A program made the position numbers and the translations under genes. From positions 1 to 64,000 of the forward strand of contig NZ_JAOQNS010000011.1 in assembly GCF_025961475.1 (NCBI RefSeq): 64,000 nucleotides of DNA. Reading direction: 5' to 3'. The notes beneath the pieces were generated by a model. The model worked only from the letters and a program-made list of their open reading frames with translations. It did not search any database and had not been told where the DNA came from. The first letter of the stretch is position 1, and every line of letters begins with the position of its first letter. Origin of the DNA: Rhodobium gokarnense (GTDB lineage Bacteria; Pseudomonadota; Alphaproteobacteria; Rhizobiales; Rhodobiaceae). Below are positions 54,037-64,000 of the stretch, one piece after another.

Positions 54037-55053
54037 TTACTCGTCGCGGACCGGCTGGGTCTTCGGCGCCGGCATCTCGTTGCTCTCGCAGGCTTGCCTG
54101 CCGCGGATGGCCGAGAGCGCGAAGGCGCCGCCGAGGATCGCCACGGTGACGATGAGACAGAGCACCGGATCGACCTTGCCGATCAGATGGTCCCAGACGA
54201 TCTTGCCGCCGATCAGCACCAGGATGGCCGAGAGCGCCGGCTTCAGGTAGCGGCACTTGGAGATCAGCGCGTCGACGACGAAGAAGAGGGCGCGGAGCCC
54301 CAGGATCGCGAAAATGTTGCTGGTGTAGACGATGAAGACGTCCTGGGAGAGGGCGAGGACGGCCGGGATGGAATCCACCGCAAAGGCGATGTCGGCGCCC
54401 TCGATGATGACGAGGGCGAGGAACAGCGGCGTTGCCTTGATGGCCGTTCCGGAGGCCGATCTCGGGTCGGGCTCGCGGGCAAAGAACCGCTTGCCGTGGA
54501 TGGTCTTGGTCACCGGCAGGTGGCGGATGACGAAGCGGACGATGCGGTTGCGCTCAAGGTCGGGCTCGTCCTCCTCCTGCATGAACAGGAGCTTGATGCC
54601 GGTGAAGACGAGGATGGCAGCAAAGATCAGCAGCAGCCAGTCGAAGGAGGCGACCGCCGCCGTGCCGGCAAAGATCATGATCGCCCGGAAGACGATGGCG
54701 CCCAGAATGCCCCAGAACAGCACCCGGTGCCGGTGTTCCGGCGGGATCGCGAAATAGGTGAAGATCACCGACATCACGAAGACGTTGTCGATGGAAAGGC
54801 TCTGCTCGATGATCAGCGCGGTGAAGAACAGCGCGCCCGCATCGGTGCCGAACTCCAGCCAGACCCAGACGCCGAAGGCAAAGGCTATCGAGCCGTAGAG
54901 GCCGACGAGGAGGAGGCTGTCCTTCAGCTTGATGGCGCGGGCCTGGCGGTGCAGATAGCCGAGGTCAAAGACGAGGATCGCCGACACGACCGCAATGAAC
55001 ACCGCCCATTCCCCGGCGGTGACATCGGCTGCGATCGAGTTGGAGAAATTCAT
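54037..55053 (-). CDS. TerC family membrane protein
   Basis: 338 residues with about eight to nine membrane segments. TerC hallmarks: IIEQSLSIDNVFVMSVIF and EGADIAFAVDSIPAVLALSQDVFIVYTSNIFAILGLRALFF, read as acidic pairs in two helices that likely bind metal. Relatives such as Alx export manganese; others sit in tellurite operons, but no ter genes are here. No yybP-ykoY riboswitch was recognised in its leader. Confidence 0.92.
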   Translation of the reverse strand: MNFSNSIAADVTAGEWAVFIAVVSAILVFDLGYLHRQARAIKLKDSLLLVGLYGSIAFAFGVWVWLEFGTDAGALFFTALIIEQSLSIDNVFVMSVIFTYFAIPPEHRHRVLFWGILGAIVFRAIMIFAGTAAVASFDWLLLIFAAILVFTGIKLLFMQEEDEPDLERNRIVRFVIRHLPVTKTIHGKRFFAREPDPRSASGTAIKATPLFLALVIIEGADIAFAVDSIPAVLALSQDVFIVYTSNIFAILGLRALFFVVDALISKCRYLKPALSAILVLIGGKIVWDHLIGKVDPVLCLIVTVAILGGAFALSAIRGRQACESNEMPAPKTQPVRDE

Positions 55054-55311
55054 TGCGTCCCGTCGGGTTCGGGGTGTCAGCTTGCCGGAGCCTGCCGGAT
55101 GAAAGACCGCACGGCGGCGGCATACGTCCTAGGTTGTTGCGCCGCGCCTCCGTTTCAAGCGCATTTGCCATCCATTTTCAACAAAACGGCGTTTCGAAAG
55201 ACCCTTTGACGCGATATCACTTGTCCGATCCCGCATGTGTCGGCGCTCATTTGTGGAGCAGCCGGCCGCGGCCGGGGCGCTTGCCGGGCCGCACGCCAAT
55301 CGGAGGCCGAG

Positions 55312-57417
55312 ATGCCGAGCGAGACCTTTCCCCGGACGGTGCCGTCCGCCTGTCCCCACGACTGCCCGTCGACCTGCGCGCTGGAGGTGGAGGTGCTGGC
55401 GCCGGACCGGATCGGCCGGGTGCGCGGGGCATCCGACAATCCCTATACGGCCGGCGTCATCTGCGCCAAGGTCGCACGCTACGCCGAGCGGCTGCACCAT
55501 CCGGACCGGCTGGCAAAGCCGCTGCGCCGCGTCGGCGCGAAAGGCGAGGGGCGGTTCGAGGAGATCTCCTTCGAGGCCGCCCTCGACATCACCGCCGAAG
55601 CGCTCCTGAAGGCGGAGAGCCGGCACGGCCCGGAGGCCGTCTGGCCGTACTATTACGCCGGCACCATGGGCCTCGTGCAGCGCGACAGCATCTTCAGGTT
55701 CCGCCACGAGAAGCGCTATTCGCGGCAATACGACACGGTCTGCTCCATGGCCGCCCAGACGGGCTATGCGGCGGGCACCGGCCGGGTCGCCGGCCCCGAC
55801 CCGCGCGAGATGGCGAAATCCGACTGCGTCGTCATCTGGGGCACCAATCCGGTCGCCACCCAGGTCAACGTCATGACCCATGCGATAACGGCCAGGAAGA
55901 CGCGCGGGGCGAAGATCGCCGTCGTCGACATCTACCGCACCGAGACGGCGAAGCAGGCCGATCTTGCGCTCGTCATCCGGCCTGGCACCGATGCGGCGCT
56001 CGCCTGCGCCGTCATGCACATCCTCTTTCGCGACGGCCATGCCGACCGGGACTATCTTTCCCGCTACGCGGACGCGCCGGAGGCCTTCGAGGCGCATCTG
56101 GCCGGCAAGACGCCGGAGTGGGCCGCGGATATCTGCGGCGTCACTGTCGAGGAGATCGAGGCTCTCGCTGCGCTGGTCGGGGCTACCAAAAAAACCTATT
56201 TCCGCACCGGCTATGGCTTCACCCGAGGCAGAAGCGGCTCCGTCTCCATGCATGCGGTGATTTCGATCCCGACAGTGACCGGCGCCTGGGCGTATGAAGG
56301 CGGAGGCGCTTTCCTCTCCAACGGCGCCATCTTCAAGCTCGACAAGTCGATGGTCATGGCAACCGAGCTTCTGGACACCTCGGTGCGCAATCTCGACCAA
56401 TCGCAGATCGGCCGTGTCCTGACCGGCGATGCCGAGGCGCTGCGCGGCGGCCCGCCCGTCGAGGCGCTCTTCATCCAGAACACCAACCCGGTCTGCATCG
56501 CCCCGGAATCGGCACGCGTCCGGGACGGCTTCCTGCGCGAGGACCTGTTCACCTGCGTCCACGAGCAGTTCCTGACCGATACCGCGAAGATGGCTGACAT
56601 CGTGCTGCCGGCAACCATGTTCCTGGAGCACGACGACATCTACCAGGCCGGCGGCCAGCAGCATCTCCTGTTCGGCGGAAAGCAGGTCGAGGCGCCGGGG
56701 GAGTGCCGCTCCAATGTCGAGGTCCTCGCCGGCCTTGCCGAGCGGCTCGGCCTCGAACATCCCGGCTTTGCCATGACCGCCCGGGAGCACATCGACTGGC
56801 TCTTGCAGCACTCCGGCCTCGGGACGCTGGAAGAGCTGGAGGAAAACCGCTGGATCGACTGCCAGCCGGCGTTCGAGCGCGCGCATTTCACCGAGGGCTT
56901 TGCCCATCCGGACGGCAAGTTCCATTTCCGGCCCGGCTGGGACAATGTCCATTTCGGCCCGGCCGAAGGCCTTCACGGCGCCTGGGACGCGCTGCCGGAA
57001 TTTCCCGATTTCGTTCCGGTCATCGAGACCACGGACGACGAGCACCCGTTCCGGCTGGCGACGTCCCCCGCGCGCTCCTTCCTCAACACCTCCTTCACCG
57101 AGACGCCGTCCTCCAAGAAACGGGAGGGCCGTCCGGAAGTGATGGTCCACGAGGAGGACGCCAAGGGCACAGGCATTGTCGACGGCGACCTCGTCATCCT
57201 CGGCAACGGCCGCGGAACGGTGCGGCTCCACGCCCGCATCGCCGATGCGGTGAAGCCGGGCGTCCTCATCGTGGAGAGCATCTGGCCGAATGGCGCCTTC
57301 GTCGACGGCATCGGCATCAACGTGCTCATCGGTGCCGACCCGATCGCGCCCCATGGCGGCGCGCCGTTCCACGATGCCAAGGTGTGGCTGAAAAAAGTCG
57401 TCGAAAAAGCGGCCTGA
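55312..57417 (+). CDS. Molybdopterin-dependent oxidoreductase
   Basis: 701 residues of the bis-MGD family (formate dehydrogenase/DMSO reductase superfamily). An N-terminal 4Fe-4S site CPHDCPSTC plus Cys in GVICAKV; MGD-binding WGTNPVATQ and C-terminal ATSPARSFLNTSF / WPNGAFVDG. A candidate Mo ligand Cys is in DTVCSMAAQTGY (near residue 146). No twin-arginine signal, so it is cytoplasmic. No dedicated electron-transfer subunit or chaperone gene flanks it; the electron partner and substrate are unknown. ATG chosen after GGAGGCCGAG; the frame is open upstream. Confidence 0.9.
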   Translation: MPSETFPRTVPSACPHDCPSTCALEVEVLAPDRIGRVRGASDNPYTAGVICAKVARYAERLHHPDRLAKPLRRVGAKGEGRFEEISFEAALDITAEALLKAESRHGPEAVWPYYYAGTMGLVQRDSIFRFRHEKRYSRQYDTVCSMAAQTGYAAGTGRVAGPDPREMAKSDCVVIWGTNPVATQVNVMTHAITARKTRGAKIAVVDIYRTETAKQADLALVIRPGTDAALACAVMHILFRDGHADRDYLSRYADAPEAFEAHLAGKTPEWAADICGVTVEEIEALAALVGATKKTYFRTGYGFTRGRSGSVSMHAVISIPTVTGAWAYEGGGAFLSNGAIFKLDKSMVMATELLDTSVRNLDQSQIGRVLTGDAEALRGGPPVEALFIQNTNPVCIAPESARVRDGFLREDLFTCVHEQFLTDTAKMADIVLPATMFLEHDDIYQAGGQQHLLFGGKQVEAPGECRSNVEVLAGLAERLGLEHPGFAMTAREHIDWLLQHSGLGTLEELEENRWIDCQPAFERAHFTEGFAHPDGKFHFRPGWDNVHFGPAEGLHGAWDALPEFPDFVPVIETTDDEHPFRLATSPARSFLNTSFTETPSSKKREGRPEVMVHEEDAKGTGIVDGDLVILGNGRGTVRLHARIADAVKPGVLIVESIWPNGAFVDGIGINVLIGADPIAPHGGAPFHDAKVWLKKVVEKAA

Positions 57418-57528
57418 GGCGTTTGCGAACCGGTAACCGGTGCCTACCTTAGGGGCTCCGGAGGCGCTGTGGCATGTCGCGCTTCCGGGGATAGGATTCT
57501 GGAACGCAACCGGAAGAAGGAGCGGTGG

Positions 57529-57834
57529 ATGCGGCTTTCCCTGTTGGCATTGGGCGGCGCGGCTGTTGTCGGGCTCGCCCTCATCGGCGCCCAAGACGAG
57601 GCCCGGGCGGCCGGACGCGAGGACCTTCGCGTCAAGATGGTCGATGAATGCGTGTTCGATCTTTGGAAACGGCCGGACCAGCGGGAATCGGCGGCGACCC
57701 GCTGCAAATGCGCGGCGAGCTCTGCCGTCAAGACGCTGTCCGCGGCCGACATCGCCGACGAGCCGTTCTTCGGCGACGGGCTGACCTCGACCCAGAGCGA
57801 TGCCCTGAAGGCCTCGCTGCAGTCCTGCAAGTAA
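57529..57834 (+). CDS. Small secreted Cys-containing protein, unknown function
   Basis: 101 residues. A signal peptide (RLSLLALGGAAVVGLALIGA) is followed by a charged mature part with four cysteines (DECVFD, RCKCAAS, final SCK), able to form two disulfides in the periplasm. I do not recognise the family. GAAGAAGGAG lies before the ATG. 111 bases after the molybdoenzyme gene, so co-transcription is possible; the convergent purN begins 30 bases further. Confidence 0.75.
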   Translation: MRLSLLALGGAAVVGLALIGAQDEARAAGREDLRVKMVDECVFDLWKRPDQRESAATRCKCAASSAVKTLSAADIADEPFFGDGLTSTQSDALKASLQSCK

Positions 57835-57864
57835 CCATCCCGGACATGGGGACGGCCGCCGCGG

Positions 57865-58542
57865 TCATCGCCCGTTGGAAACGGAACCTGCTTTCGGCCA
57901 GACGAGGGCCGGCGGCGTTGCGTCCTCTTCCGGCTCGACGATGACCCGGTCGCCGACGACCCGCGTGCGCCCGCTGGCAACGAGCGCCAGGGCCGCCGGG
58001 TAAAGCTCGTGCTCTGCCGCGAGCACCCGGGCGGCGAGCGTCTCCTCCGTATCGCCGGAAAGCACCGGCACCGCGCCTTGCGCGATCAGCGGCCCGGCAT
58101 CCATCTCCGGGCGGACGAAATGGACGCTGCAGCCATGCAGCTTGACGCCGGCCGCGAGCGCCCGGACGTGGGTGTCGAGACCCTTGAAGGACGGCAGCAG
58201 CGAGGGGTGGATGTTGATAAGCCGGTCGCGCCACTTTTCGGCAAACCCTGACGTCAGCAGCCGCATGAAGCCGGCAAGGCAGACGAGGTCCGGATCGAAC
58301 GATTCGATCGCCGCGCTGAGCTTTTCTTCGAACGCCTCGCGGCCGTCGAAATCCTTGTGGTCGACGACCGCCGTCGCAATTCCGGCGGCCGCGGCGGTCT
58401 CCAGTCCCGCCGCATTCGGCCGGTTGGAGAGGACGGCGACGATCTCGGCCGGATAGGCAGGGTCCTTCGCGGCCTCGATGAGCGCGGCCATGTTGGAGCC
58501 GCGCCCGGAAATCAGCACGACGACGCGGGCACGTTTCGTCAT
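57865..58542 (-). CDS. purN: Phosphoribosylglycinamide formyltransferase
   Basis: Formyl transfer from 10-formyl-THF to GAR in purine synthesis. [13 protein letters not shown] opening, [16 protein letters not shown] with catalytic His, and [16 protein letters not shown] with the catalytic Asp. 225 residues with a slightly long C terminus. Overlaps purM by four bases (ATGA). Confidence 0.97.
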   Translation of the reverse strand: MTKRARVVVLISGRGSNMAALIEAAKDPAYPAEIVAVLSNRPNAAGLETAAAAGIATAVVDHKDFDGREAFEEKLSAAIESFDPDLVCLAGFMRLLTSGFAEKWRDRLINIHPSLLPSFKGLDTHVRALAAGVKLHGCSVHFVRPEMDAGPLIAQGAVPVLSGDTEETLAARVLAAEHELYPAALALVASGRTRVVGDRVIVEPEEDATPPALVWPKAGSVSNGR

Positions 58543-59648
58543 TGCGCGGAACCGGTTTCCGGAAAGGAGAGGGCGCCGTCATAGAGGACCGGAACGCCCG
58601 CTTGCGCGTCCGGCCCGCCGAGGCAGCGGCCGATCACCTCGGCCCGCTCGCCGGCGATGGTCAGCGCTTCCAGCACGGCATCGGCGGCGCCGGGCGCAAC
58701 CACCATGACCATGCCGACGCCGCAATTGAAGGTCGTCAGCATCTCGTCCTCGGCGATGGTGCCGAGATCCCTTAGCCAGGAAAAGACGGGAAGGACCGCC
58801 ACGCGGTCGAGATCGATCCGCGCCGTGATTCCCTCCGGCAGCACCCGCGGCAGGTTCTCCGTCAGCCCGCCGCCGGTGATATGGGCGAGCGCCTTGACGC
58901 CGCCGGAAGCGGCATGGATCGCGGCCAGCGCGGAGCGCACATAGATGCGCGTCGGCTCCAGCAGCGCTTCGCCGAGGCTGCGCGAGGGATCGAAGGGGGC
59001 AGGATCGTCGAAGGAAAGCCCGTTGTCGGCGACGATCTTGCGCACCAGCGAAAAGCCGTTGGAGTGGACGCCGCTGGAGGCAATGCCGATGAGGACGTCG
59101 CCCGATTCGATGTCGGTGCGCGGCAGGAGCGCGTCGCGCTCTGCAGCACCGACCGCAAAGCCGGCCAAGTCGAAATCCTTGGCCGCATACATGCCCGGCA
59201 TTTCCGCCGTCTCGCCGCCGATCAGCGCGCAGCCGGCCTGGCGGCAACCCTCCGCGATTCCTTCGACGACACTCGCCGCTTCGTCCGTCTCAAGCTTGCC
59301 GCAGGCGTAATAGTCTAGGAAGAACAGCGGCTCGGCGCCCTGGACGACGAGGTCGTTGACGCACATGGCGACGAGGTCGACGCCGACGGTCGAAAGCTGT
59401 CCGGTCTCAATCGCGATCTTCAGCTTGGTGCCGACGCCGTCCGTGGCGGCGATCAGGACGGGGTCTTTCAGGCCCGTTGCGGCCAGGTCGAAAACGCCGC
59501 CGAAACCGCCGATGGAGCCGTCCGCACCGGGGCGCGCGGTGGAGCGCACGGCCGGGCCGATCGCCTTGACGAAGGCGTTGCCGGCCCCGATATCGACCCC
59601 TGCGCCGGCATAGGTGTAGGGGCGCTTGCCCCGGCTCGTCTCGCTCAT
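58539..59648 (-). CDS. purM: Phosphoribosylformylglycinamidine cyclo-ligase
   Basis: Makes aminoimidazole ribotide. 369 residues: [51 protein letters not shown] and [19 protein letters not shown] at 59648; the frame is open far upstream but begins with unrelated Arg-rich sequence. purM-purN is a common operon; purF lies elsewhere in the window. Confidence 0.97.
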   Translation of the reverse strand: MSETSRGKRPYTYAGAGVDIGAGNAFVKAIGPAVRSTARPGADGSIGGFGGVFDLAATGLKDPVLIAATDGVGTKLKIAIETGQLSTVGVDLVAMCVNDLVVQGAEPLFFLDYYACGKLETDEAASVVEGIAEGCRQAGCALIGGETAEMPGMYAAKDFDLAGFAVGAAERDALLPRTDIESGDVLIGIASSGVHSNGFSLVRKIVADNGLSFDDPAPFDPSRSLGEALLEPTRIYVRSALAAIHAASGGVKALAHITGGGLTENLPRVLPEGITARIDLDRVAVLPVFSWLRDLGTIAEDEMLTTFNCGVGMVMVVAPGAADAVLEALTIAGERAEVIGRCLGGPDAQAGVPVLYDGALSFPETGSAQ

Positions 59649-59700
59649 GGCGTCTGGCCGATCCTTGCTGTTGCGCGTTATCGTCGCCGGCCCAAAACAA

Positions 59701-59730
59701 TTGACGCGGCGCCGGGCATCCAAACATATG
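59701..59730 (+). promoter_or_regulatory. Candidate promoter for the phosphatidyltransferase operon
   Basis: TTGACG (59701-59706), 18 bases, CATATG (59725-59730). Leader of about 120 bases. Moderate match only. Confidence 0.3.
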
Positions 59731-59860
59731 CTGCCTGGAAAGCAAGCCGCAGATGCACTTTCCCGCCGGCCGCCGTCAAGGGCCTGGCGCGCGGGAGATG
59801 AGGGGGCGCAAGGGCGGTGCGGGAGGGGCGGGCGCAAGGCGCCGCAAGGCAGTTGCAGTA

Positions 59861-60445
59861 ATGGATCATGAACACAGCGGATTGACGGTTCCGAACCTGA
59901 TAACCGTCGCACGGCTCTTCCTGGTGCCGGTGATCGTCTGGCTGATCGGGACAGAGGCCTACGCCGCAGCATTCTGGCTGTTCGTCATCGCCGGCGTCTC
60001 CGACGGCGTCGACGGCTTCATCGCCCGCCATTTCGCCTCGCGCTCCGATCTCGGCGCCTATCTCGACCCGATCGCCGACAAGGCGCTGCTGGTCTCCATC
60101 TATATCGCGCTCGCCATGGTCAACGAGATCCCGTTCTGGCTGGTGATCGCCGTGGTCAGCCGCGACGTCCTCATCGTCGGCGGTGTCATGCTATCCTGGA
60201 TGATGGACCGGCCGGTGCCGATGCAGCCGCTTTTGGTCAGCAAGGCCAACACGGTGGCGCAGATCGTGCTCGCCTCCGTGGTGCTCGCCGATCTCGGCCT
60301 TTCTTCCGAACTGACGCCGATTCGCAACCTTATGGTCATTGTGACCGCGTTCTTGACACTTCTTTCAGCCGTGGCATATCTCGTTGAGTGGCTGCGGCAC
60401 ATGACCGACGGCGACGATCACGGGCAAGGGGAGCACACATCTTGA
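59861..60445 (+). CDS. CDP-alcohol phosphatidyltransferase family protein
   Basis: 194 residues with about five membrane segments. The CDP-OH phosphotransferase motif D(G)xxDGxxAR-x8-GxxxDxxxD is fully present in [16 protein letters not shown] and [12 protein letters not shown]. Closest in layout to PgsA-like phosphatidylglycerophosphate or cardiolipin synthases; which alcohol it uses is unknown. Overlaps the next gene at TTGA. Confidence 0.9.
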   Translation: MDHEHSGLTVPNLITVARLFLVPVIVWLIGTEAYAAAFWLFVIAGVSDGVDGFIARHFASRSDLGAYLDPIADKALLVSIYIALAMVNEIPFWLVIAVVSRDVLIVGGVMLSWMMDRPVPMQPLLVSKANTVAQIVLASVVLADLGLSSELTPIRNLMVIVTAFLTLLSAVAYLVEWLRHMTDGDDHGQGEHTS

Positions 60446-61527
60446 GCCTCGGTCGCCAGGTCAGTTTCTGGGTCATCGCGCTCGCCGTCACCGTCCTCGT
60501 CCTCTGGGTGCTTCGCGGGATCCTGCTGCCGTTCGTCGCCGGCATGGTGCTCGCCTACCTGCTCGATCCGGTCGCCGACTGGCTGGAAAACCACGGCATC
60601 GGGCGGCTGTTCTCCACCGTCATCATCCTCGTCTTCTTCATCATCGGCTTCGTCCTGGCGCTGGTCATCTTCGTGCCGCTGCTCGGCCACCAGCTCTCCG
60701 GCTTCGTCGCCAACCTGCCGAGCTATGCGGAAAAGCTGCAGGGGCTTGCGGCCAATTTCCTGGACGGCAGGGCGGCGGAAACCCTCGGCATCACCACCGG
60801 CGACCTGCAGGGCCAGCTCGGCGACTTCGTCAAACAGGGCGCAAGCTGGCTCGCCAGCCTCGCCAAGTCGCTGTGGAGCGGCGGCCAGTCGCTGCTGTCC
60901 GTGCTGTCCCTCCTGGTGGTGACGCCGGTCGTCGCCTTCTACATGCTGAACGACTGGGACCGCATGGTCGCCACGGTCGATTCCTGGCTGCCGCGCCAGC
61001 ATCGCGACACCATCCACCGGCTGGCCCGCGACATGGACGCCAGCATCTCCGGCTTCATGCGCGGCCAGATGATGGTCTGCGTCATCCTCGGCACCTATTA
61101 CAGCGTCTCGCTCAGCGTCGTCGGGCTCAATTTCGGCTTCCTGATCGGCATCATCGCCGGCATCATCAGCTTCATTCCCTATGTCGGCGCAGCGGTCGGC
61201 TTCGTACTGTCCGTCGGCGTCGCGCTGATGCAGTTCTGGCCCGACTACACGATGATCGCCGTCGTCGTCGGCGTCTTCGTCGTCGGCCAGTTCCTGGAAG
61301 GCAACATCCTGCAGCCGAAGATGATCGGCGAGAGCATCGGCCTGCACCCGGTCTGGCTGATGTTCGCGCTGTTCGCCTTCGGCTCCCTGTTCGGCTTCGT
61401 CGGCATGCTCTTGGCCGTCCCGGTCGCGGCCATGGTCGGCGTGCTCGCCCGCTTCGCCATCGAGCAGTACCTGCAGAGTTCCCTTTACCGCGGACCGCCG
61501 GGCGCGGGCGGCGGGGAAGGGGAGTGA
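60442..61527 (+). CDS. AI-2E family transporter-like membrane protein
   Basis: 361 residues, about eight membrane segments: RGILLPFVAGMVLAYLLDPVADWLE near the start, then NDWDRMVATVDSWLPR and the conserved GIIAGIISFIPYVGAAVGF, and LGLHPVWLMFALFAFG-like IGLHPVWLMFALFAFG. The name comes from AI-2 export reports; many members are proton antiporters or of unknown substrate. The start is TTG overlapping the previous stop (TTGA), with GGGGAG eight bases upstream. Confidence 0.87.
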   Translation: MSLGRQVSFWVIALAVTVLVLWVLRGILLPFVAGMVLAYLLDPVADWLENHGIGRLFSTVIILVFFIIGFVLALVIFVPLLGHQLSGFVANLPSYAEKLQGLAANFLDGRAAETLGITTGDLQGQLGDFVKQGASWLASLAKSLWSGGQSLLSVLSLLVVTPVVAFYMLNDWDRMVATVDSWLPRQHRDTIHRLARDMDASISGFMRGQMMVCVILGTYYSVSLSVVGLNFGFLIGIIAGIISFIPYVGAAVGFVLSVGVALMQFWPDYTMIAVVVGVFVVGQFLEGNILQPKMIGESIGLHPVWLMFALFAFGSLFGFVGMLLAVPVAAMVGVLARFAIEQYLQSSLYRGPPGAGGGEGE

Positions 61528-61529
61528 GC

Positions 61530-62252
61530 GTGGTCAAACGCCGTCCCGACGAGGCCGCGCAACTGCCTCTGCACTTGCCCCACGAGGCGTCCTTTGCCCG
61601 CGACGACTTCCTCGTTGCCGACTGCAACCGCGCCGCCTTCGAGCTTGTCGAGCGCTGGCCGGACTGGCCCTCGAAGCTGGTGGTTCTGGCCGGGCCGACC
61701 GGCTCCGGAAAATCGCACCTCGCCGACATCTGGCGGGAGAGGACCGGCGGCACGGTTGTTTCTGCCGATGCCCTGTCGCGCACCGATCCGCTGCGCCTCG
61801 TCGAGGCCGGCGCCATCGCGATCGAAGATGCGGACGGCGCCACCGGTTCTGCCGGGCGTTGCGACGACACCGCACTCTTTCATCTCCTCAACGCCGCACG
61901 GGCCGCCGGCGCCCATGTCCTCATCACCTGCCGGCACTGGCCGGAGGCCTGGGGCATCCAGCTTGCCGACCTGAAATCGCGGCTGCGGGCGGCAACGCCT
62001 GTGGAAATCGGCGAGCCGGACGACGACCTCATCCGCCGCGTGCTTGTCAAACTGTTCGCCGACCGTCAGATTTCCATCGATGCCGCGGTCGTCAACTACC
62101 TCCTCGTGCGCATGGAGCGGTCGCTGGCGACCGCCAGCCGCCTGGTCGCAGAACTTGACCGCGAGGCGCTGGCGCGCGGGCGCGCCGTCACCCGGCCGAT
62201 CGCGGCCGATGTCCTTGCCCGCCTGTCGCACGGCAACGGCACCGAGCTGTAG
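61530..62252 (+). CDS. hdaA: HdaA-type DnaA-related ATPase
   Basis: 240 residues. Resembles DnaA domain III: GPTGSGKSHLADIW (P-loop), IAIEDADGA as Walker B-like segment, and the sensor region LKSRLRAATPVEIGEPDDD; the DNA-binding domain of DnaA is absent. HdaA in Caulobacter and relatives, like Hda in E. coli, promotes DnaA-ATP hydrolysis with the sliding clamp; the QLPLHLPH segment near the N terminus could be the clamp-binding motif. GTG start taken; a GTG two codons earlier overlaps the preceding stop. Its position just before ppk is typical of Hyphomicrobiales. Confidence 0.87.
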   Translation: MVKRRPDEAAQLPLHLPHEASFARDDFLVADCNRAAFELVERWPDWPSKLVVLAGPTGSGKSHLADIWRERTGGTVVSADALSRTDPLRLVEAGAIAIEDADGATGSAGRCDDTALFHLLNAARAAGAHVLITCRHWPEAWGIQLADLKSRLRAATPVEIGEPDDDLIRRVLVKLFADRQISIDAAVVNYLLVRMERSLATASRLVAELDREALARGRAVTRPIAADVLARLSHGNGTEL

Positions 62253-62319
62253 AGCCACTGCGACGAAACGGTCATATTGACCGGGTAACGGACAGGGATT
62301 GCGCGCAAAGGAGAGATCG

Positions 62320-64000
62320 ATGGCCCTTGACCAGACAGCACCGCCGGCGTCCGTTGCCGAGGAACAGCCCCGCGAAGACGCCGAGGCGCTGAAGACCTCG
62401 CCGAAGCGGTTTGTCAACCGCGAGCTCTCCTGGCTGCAGTTCAACCGCCGGGTCCTGGAAGAATCCGACAACGCCAGTCACCCGCTGCTGGAGCGGCTGC
62501 GGTTCCTGTCGATCTCGGCCAACAACCTCGACGAATTCTTCATGGTCCGCTTCGCCGGCCTCAAGGGCCAGCAGCGCGAGAAGATCGAGACCCTCAGCGC
62601 CGACGGCCTGACGCCGACCGAGCAGCTCAACCTGATCACCCAGGAGGTGATGCGCCTGCAGACCGAGCAGCAGGAGCGTTGGGCGGTGTTGCGCCACGAG
62701 ATCGGCGAGGCCGGCATCGACATCGTCGACGAGGCGGACCTCAGCGACGCCGACATCGACTGGCTCGACGAGTGCTTCCTGACCAGCATCTTTCCGGTGC
62801 TGACGCCGCTCGCCATCGATCCGGCGCACCCGTTCCCGTTCATTCCGAATCTCGGCTTCTCGCTGATCCTGGAGCTGGAGCCGACGGGCGGCGGCGAGAT
62901 GATGATTGCGCTCTTGCGCATCCCCCACAAGCTCGACCGGTTCATCTCCCTGCCGCAGGACGACGCCGGCCCGGTCCGGTTCGTGTCGCGCGAGACCGCG
63001 ATCAGCCTGTTCACCGCCCGCCTGTTCCCGGGCTACGAGGTCCGCGGCAAGGGCTCGTTCCGGGTCATTCGCGATTCGGAAATGGAAATCGACGAAGAGG
63101 CGGAAGACCTGGTGCGGCTGTTCGAGACGGCGCTGAAGCGGCGCCGCCGCGGCTCGGTGATCCGGCTGGAGATCGACCAGGCAACGCCGGAGGGCCTTCG
63201 CGCCTTCGTCGCCCAGGCGCTCCAGGTGACGGCGGAGGATATCTTCGACGTCAACGGCGTGCTGGCGCTCAATGAGATCTCCCAGCTCCTCGACGTCGAC
63301 CGCCCGGACCTGAAGTTCACGCCCTTTGCGGCGCGCTTTCCCGAGCGCATCCGCGAGCATGGCGGCGACTGCTTCGCGGCCATCCGCCAGAAGGACATCG
63401 TCGTCCACCACCCCTACGAATCCTTCGACGTGGTCGTCCAGTTCCTGAAGCAGGCGGCCGAAGACCCGGACGTCATGGCGATCAAGCAGACGCTCTACCG
63501 CACGTCGAACGACTCGCCGATCGTCAAGGCGCTGGCGGAGGCAGCCGAGGCCGGCAAGTCGGTGACGGCGGTGGTGGAGCTGAAGGCGCGGTTCGACGAG
63601 GAGGCCAACATCAAATGGGCCCGCGACCTGGAACGGGCCGGCGCCCAGGTCGTCTACGGCTTCCTAGAGTACAAGACCCACTCCAAGCTTTCCATGGTGG
63701 TGCGAAGGGAAAGCGGCCGGCTCGCCACCTACTGCCATATCGGTACCGGCAACTACCACCCGATCACGGCCAAGATCTACACCGACCTGTCGTTCTTCAC
63801 CGCCGATGCGGTGACCGCCCGCGACGTTGCGCGGGTCTTCAATTTCATCACCGGCTACGCCATGCCGGACCGGCTCGACCGCCTGACCGCGTCTCCGGTG
63901 CTGATGCGCAAGACGCTGACCGAATGCATCGATGCGGAGATCGCCCACGCCAAGGCCGGCCGGCCGGCGAAGATCTGGGGCAAGACCAACTCCCTGGTCG
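62320..64000 (+). CDS. ppk: Polyphosphate kinase, 5' part (cut by window end)
   Basis: 560 residues are visible of about 730. Makes polyphosphate from ATP. N-terminal domain [20 protein letters not shown], then [23 protein letters not shown], and the autophosphorylated His in [12 protein letters not shown]. The C-terminal phospholipase-D-like half is incomplete because the sequence ends. AAAGGAGAG precedes the ATG. 67 bases after hdaA. Confidence 0.97.
   Translation, partial: MALDQTAPPASVAEEQPREDAEALKTSPKRFVNRELSWLQFNRRVLEESDNASHPLLERLRFLSISANNLDEFFMVRFAGLKGQQREKIETLSADGLTPTEQLNLITQEVMRLQTEQQERWAVLRHEIGEAGIDIVDEADLSDADIDWLDECFLTSIFPVLTPLAIDPAHPFPFIPNLGFSLILELEPTGGGEMMIALLRIPHKLDRFISLPQDDAGPVRFVSRETAISLFTARLFPGYEVRGKGSFRVIRDSEMEIDEEAEDLVRLFETALKRRRRGSVIRLEIDQATPEGLRAFVAQALQVTAEDIFDVNGVLALNEISQLLDVDRPDLKFTPFAARFPERIREHGGDCFAAIRQKDIVVHHPYESFDVVVQFLKQAAEDPDVMAIKQTLYRTSNDSPIVKALAEAAEAGKSVTAVVELKARFDEEANIKWARDLERAGAQVVYGFLEYKTHSKLSMVVRRESGRLATYCHIGTGNYHPITAKIYTDLSFFTADAVTARDVARVFNFITGYAMPDRLDRLTASPVLMRKTLTECIDAEIAHAKAGRPAKIWGKTNSLV

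Noticed and set aside
54037-55053. Tellurite-resistance locus suggested by TerC
   Set aside because: No terA, terB, terD or related gene is nearby; TerC-fold proteins are widespread metal transporters.
55054-55311. Possible yybP-ykoY manganese riboswitch before terC
   Set aside because: The conserved junction sequences of that riboswitch are not visible; the leader before terC is short and shows only weak pairing.

Overview
The window is GC-rich (about two thirds G+C by eye) and almost entirely chromosomal core genome of an alphaproteobacterium. I place it in Hyphomicrobiales (Rhizobiales sensu lato), though not at genus level. Supports for that placement are a GTTC-N7-GTTC LexA box, promoters of the form CTTGCN-N17-CTATAY, a TTAA-N7-TTAA CtrA-type site, an HdaA-like DnaA relative next to ppk, and the gene orders fabD-fabG-acpP-fabF-mltG-yicC-gmk, lptF-lptG-lptD-surA-pdxA-rsmA and rpsF-rpsR-rplI followed by dnaB-alr-radA-cvpA-purF. 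No rRNA, tRNA or CRISPR array was found.

Layout. Bases 1-570 hold the edge of an IS110-family element and a palindromic repeat beside the gltA terminator. From 0.6 to 7 kb: gltA, gltX, comEC and lexA. From 7 to 15 kb is an envelope-rich stretch: a large YcbB-type L,D-transpeptidase, an MltB-type transglycosylase, a lysozyme-like/RTX secreted protein and a small L,D-transpeptidase. Interleaved with these are an ArsC/Spx-like protein and a His-rich PadR regulator with a DUF2218 partner. From 15 to 20 kb: a DksA-type zinc-finger protein, NnrU, and yfgM-bamB-der. From 20 to 28 kb, read leftward: dnaB, alr, radA, cvpA, purF and an SDR oxidoreductase. From 28 to 31 kb: a cyclopropane fatty acid synthase and the rpsF-rpsR-rplI operon. 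From 31 to 38 kb: fatty-acid synthesis genes, mltG, yicC and gmk. From 38 to 47 kb: an alcohol dehydrogenase and the LPS-export/SurA/PdxA/RsmA block. From 47 to 54 kb: pepA-holC-methyltransferase, an ABC-F ATPase, a DinB-family protein and ndk. From 54 to 64 kb: TerC, a molybdopterin oxidoreductase, purM-purN, a CDP-alcohol phosphatidyltransferase, an AI-2E-type permease, hdaA and a ppk cut by the window edge.

Functional themes are envelope building (LPS transport, outer-membrane assembly, peptidoglycan turnover, fatty acids), nucleotide synthesis (purF, purM, purN, gmk, ndk) and replication or repair (dnaB, holC, hdaA, radA, lexA, comEC).

The least ordinary material is non-coding. Two families of long palindromic repeats (called R1 and R2 here) fill the three long gaps between convergent genes, and in two of them R2 lies among R1 pieces. 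A further R1 copy abuts the presumed left end of the IS110 element, whose leader can fold into strong hairpins as expected of a bridge RNA. I did not find a clear-cut undescribed multi-gene system.
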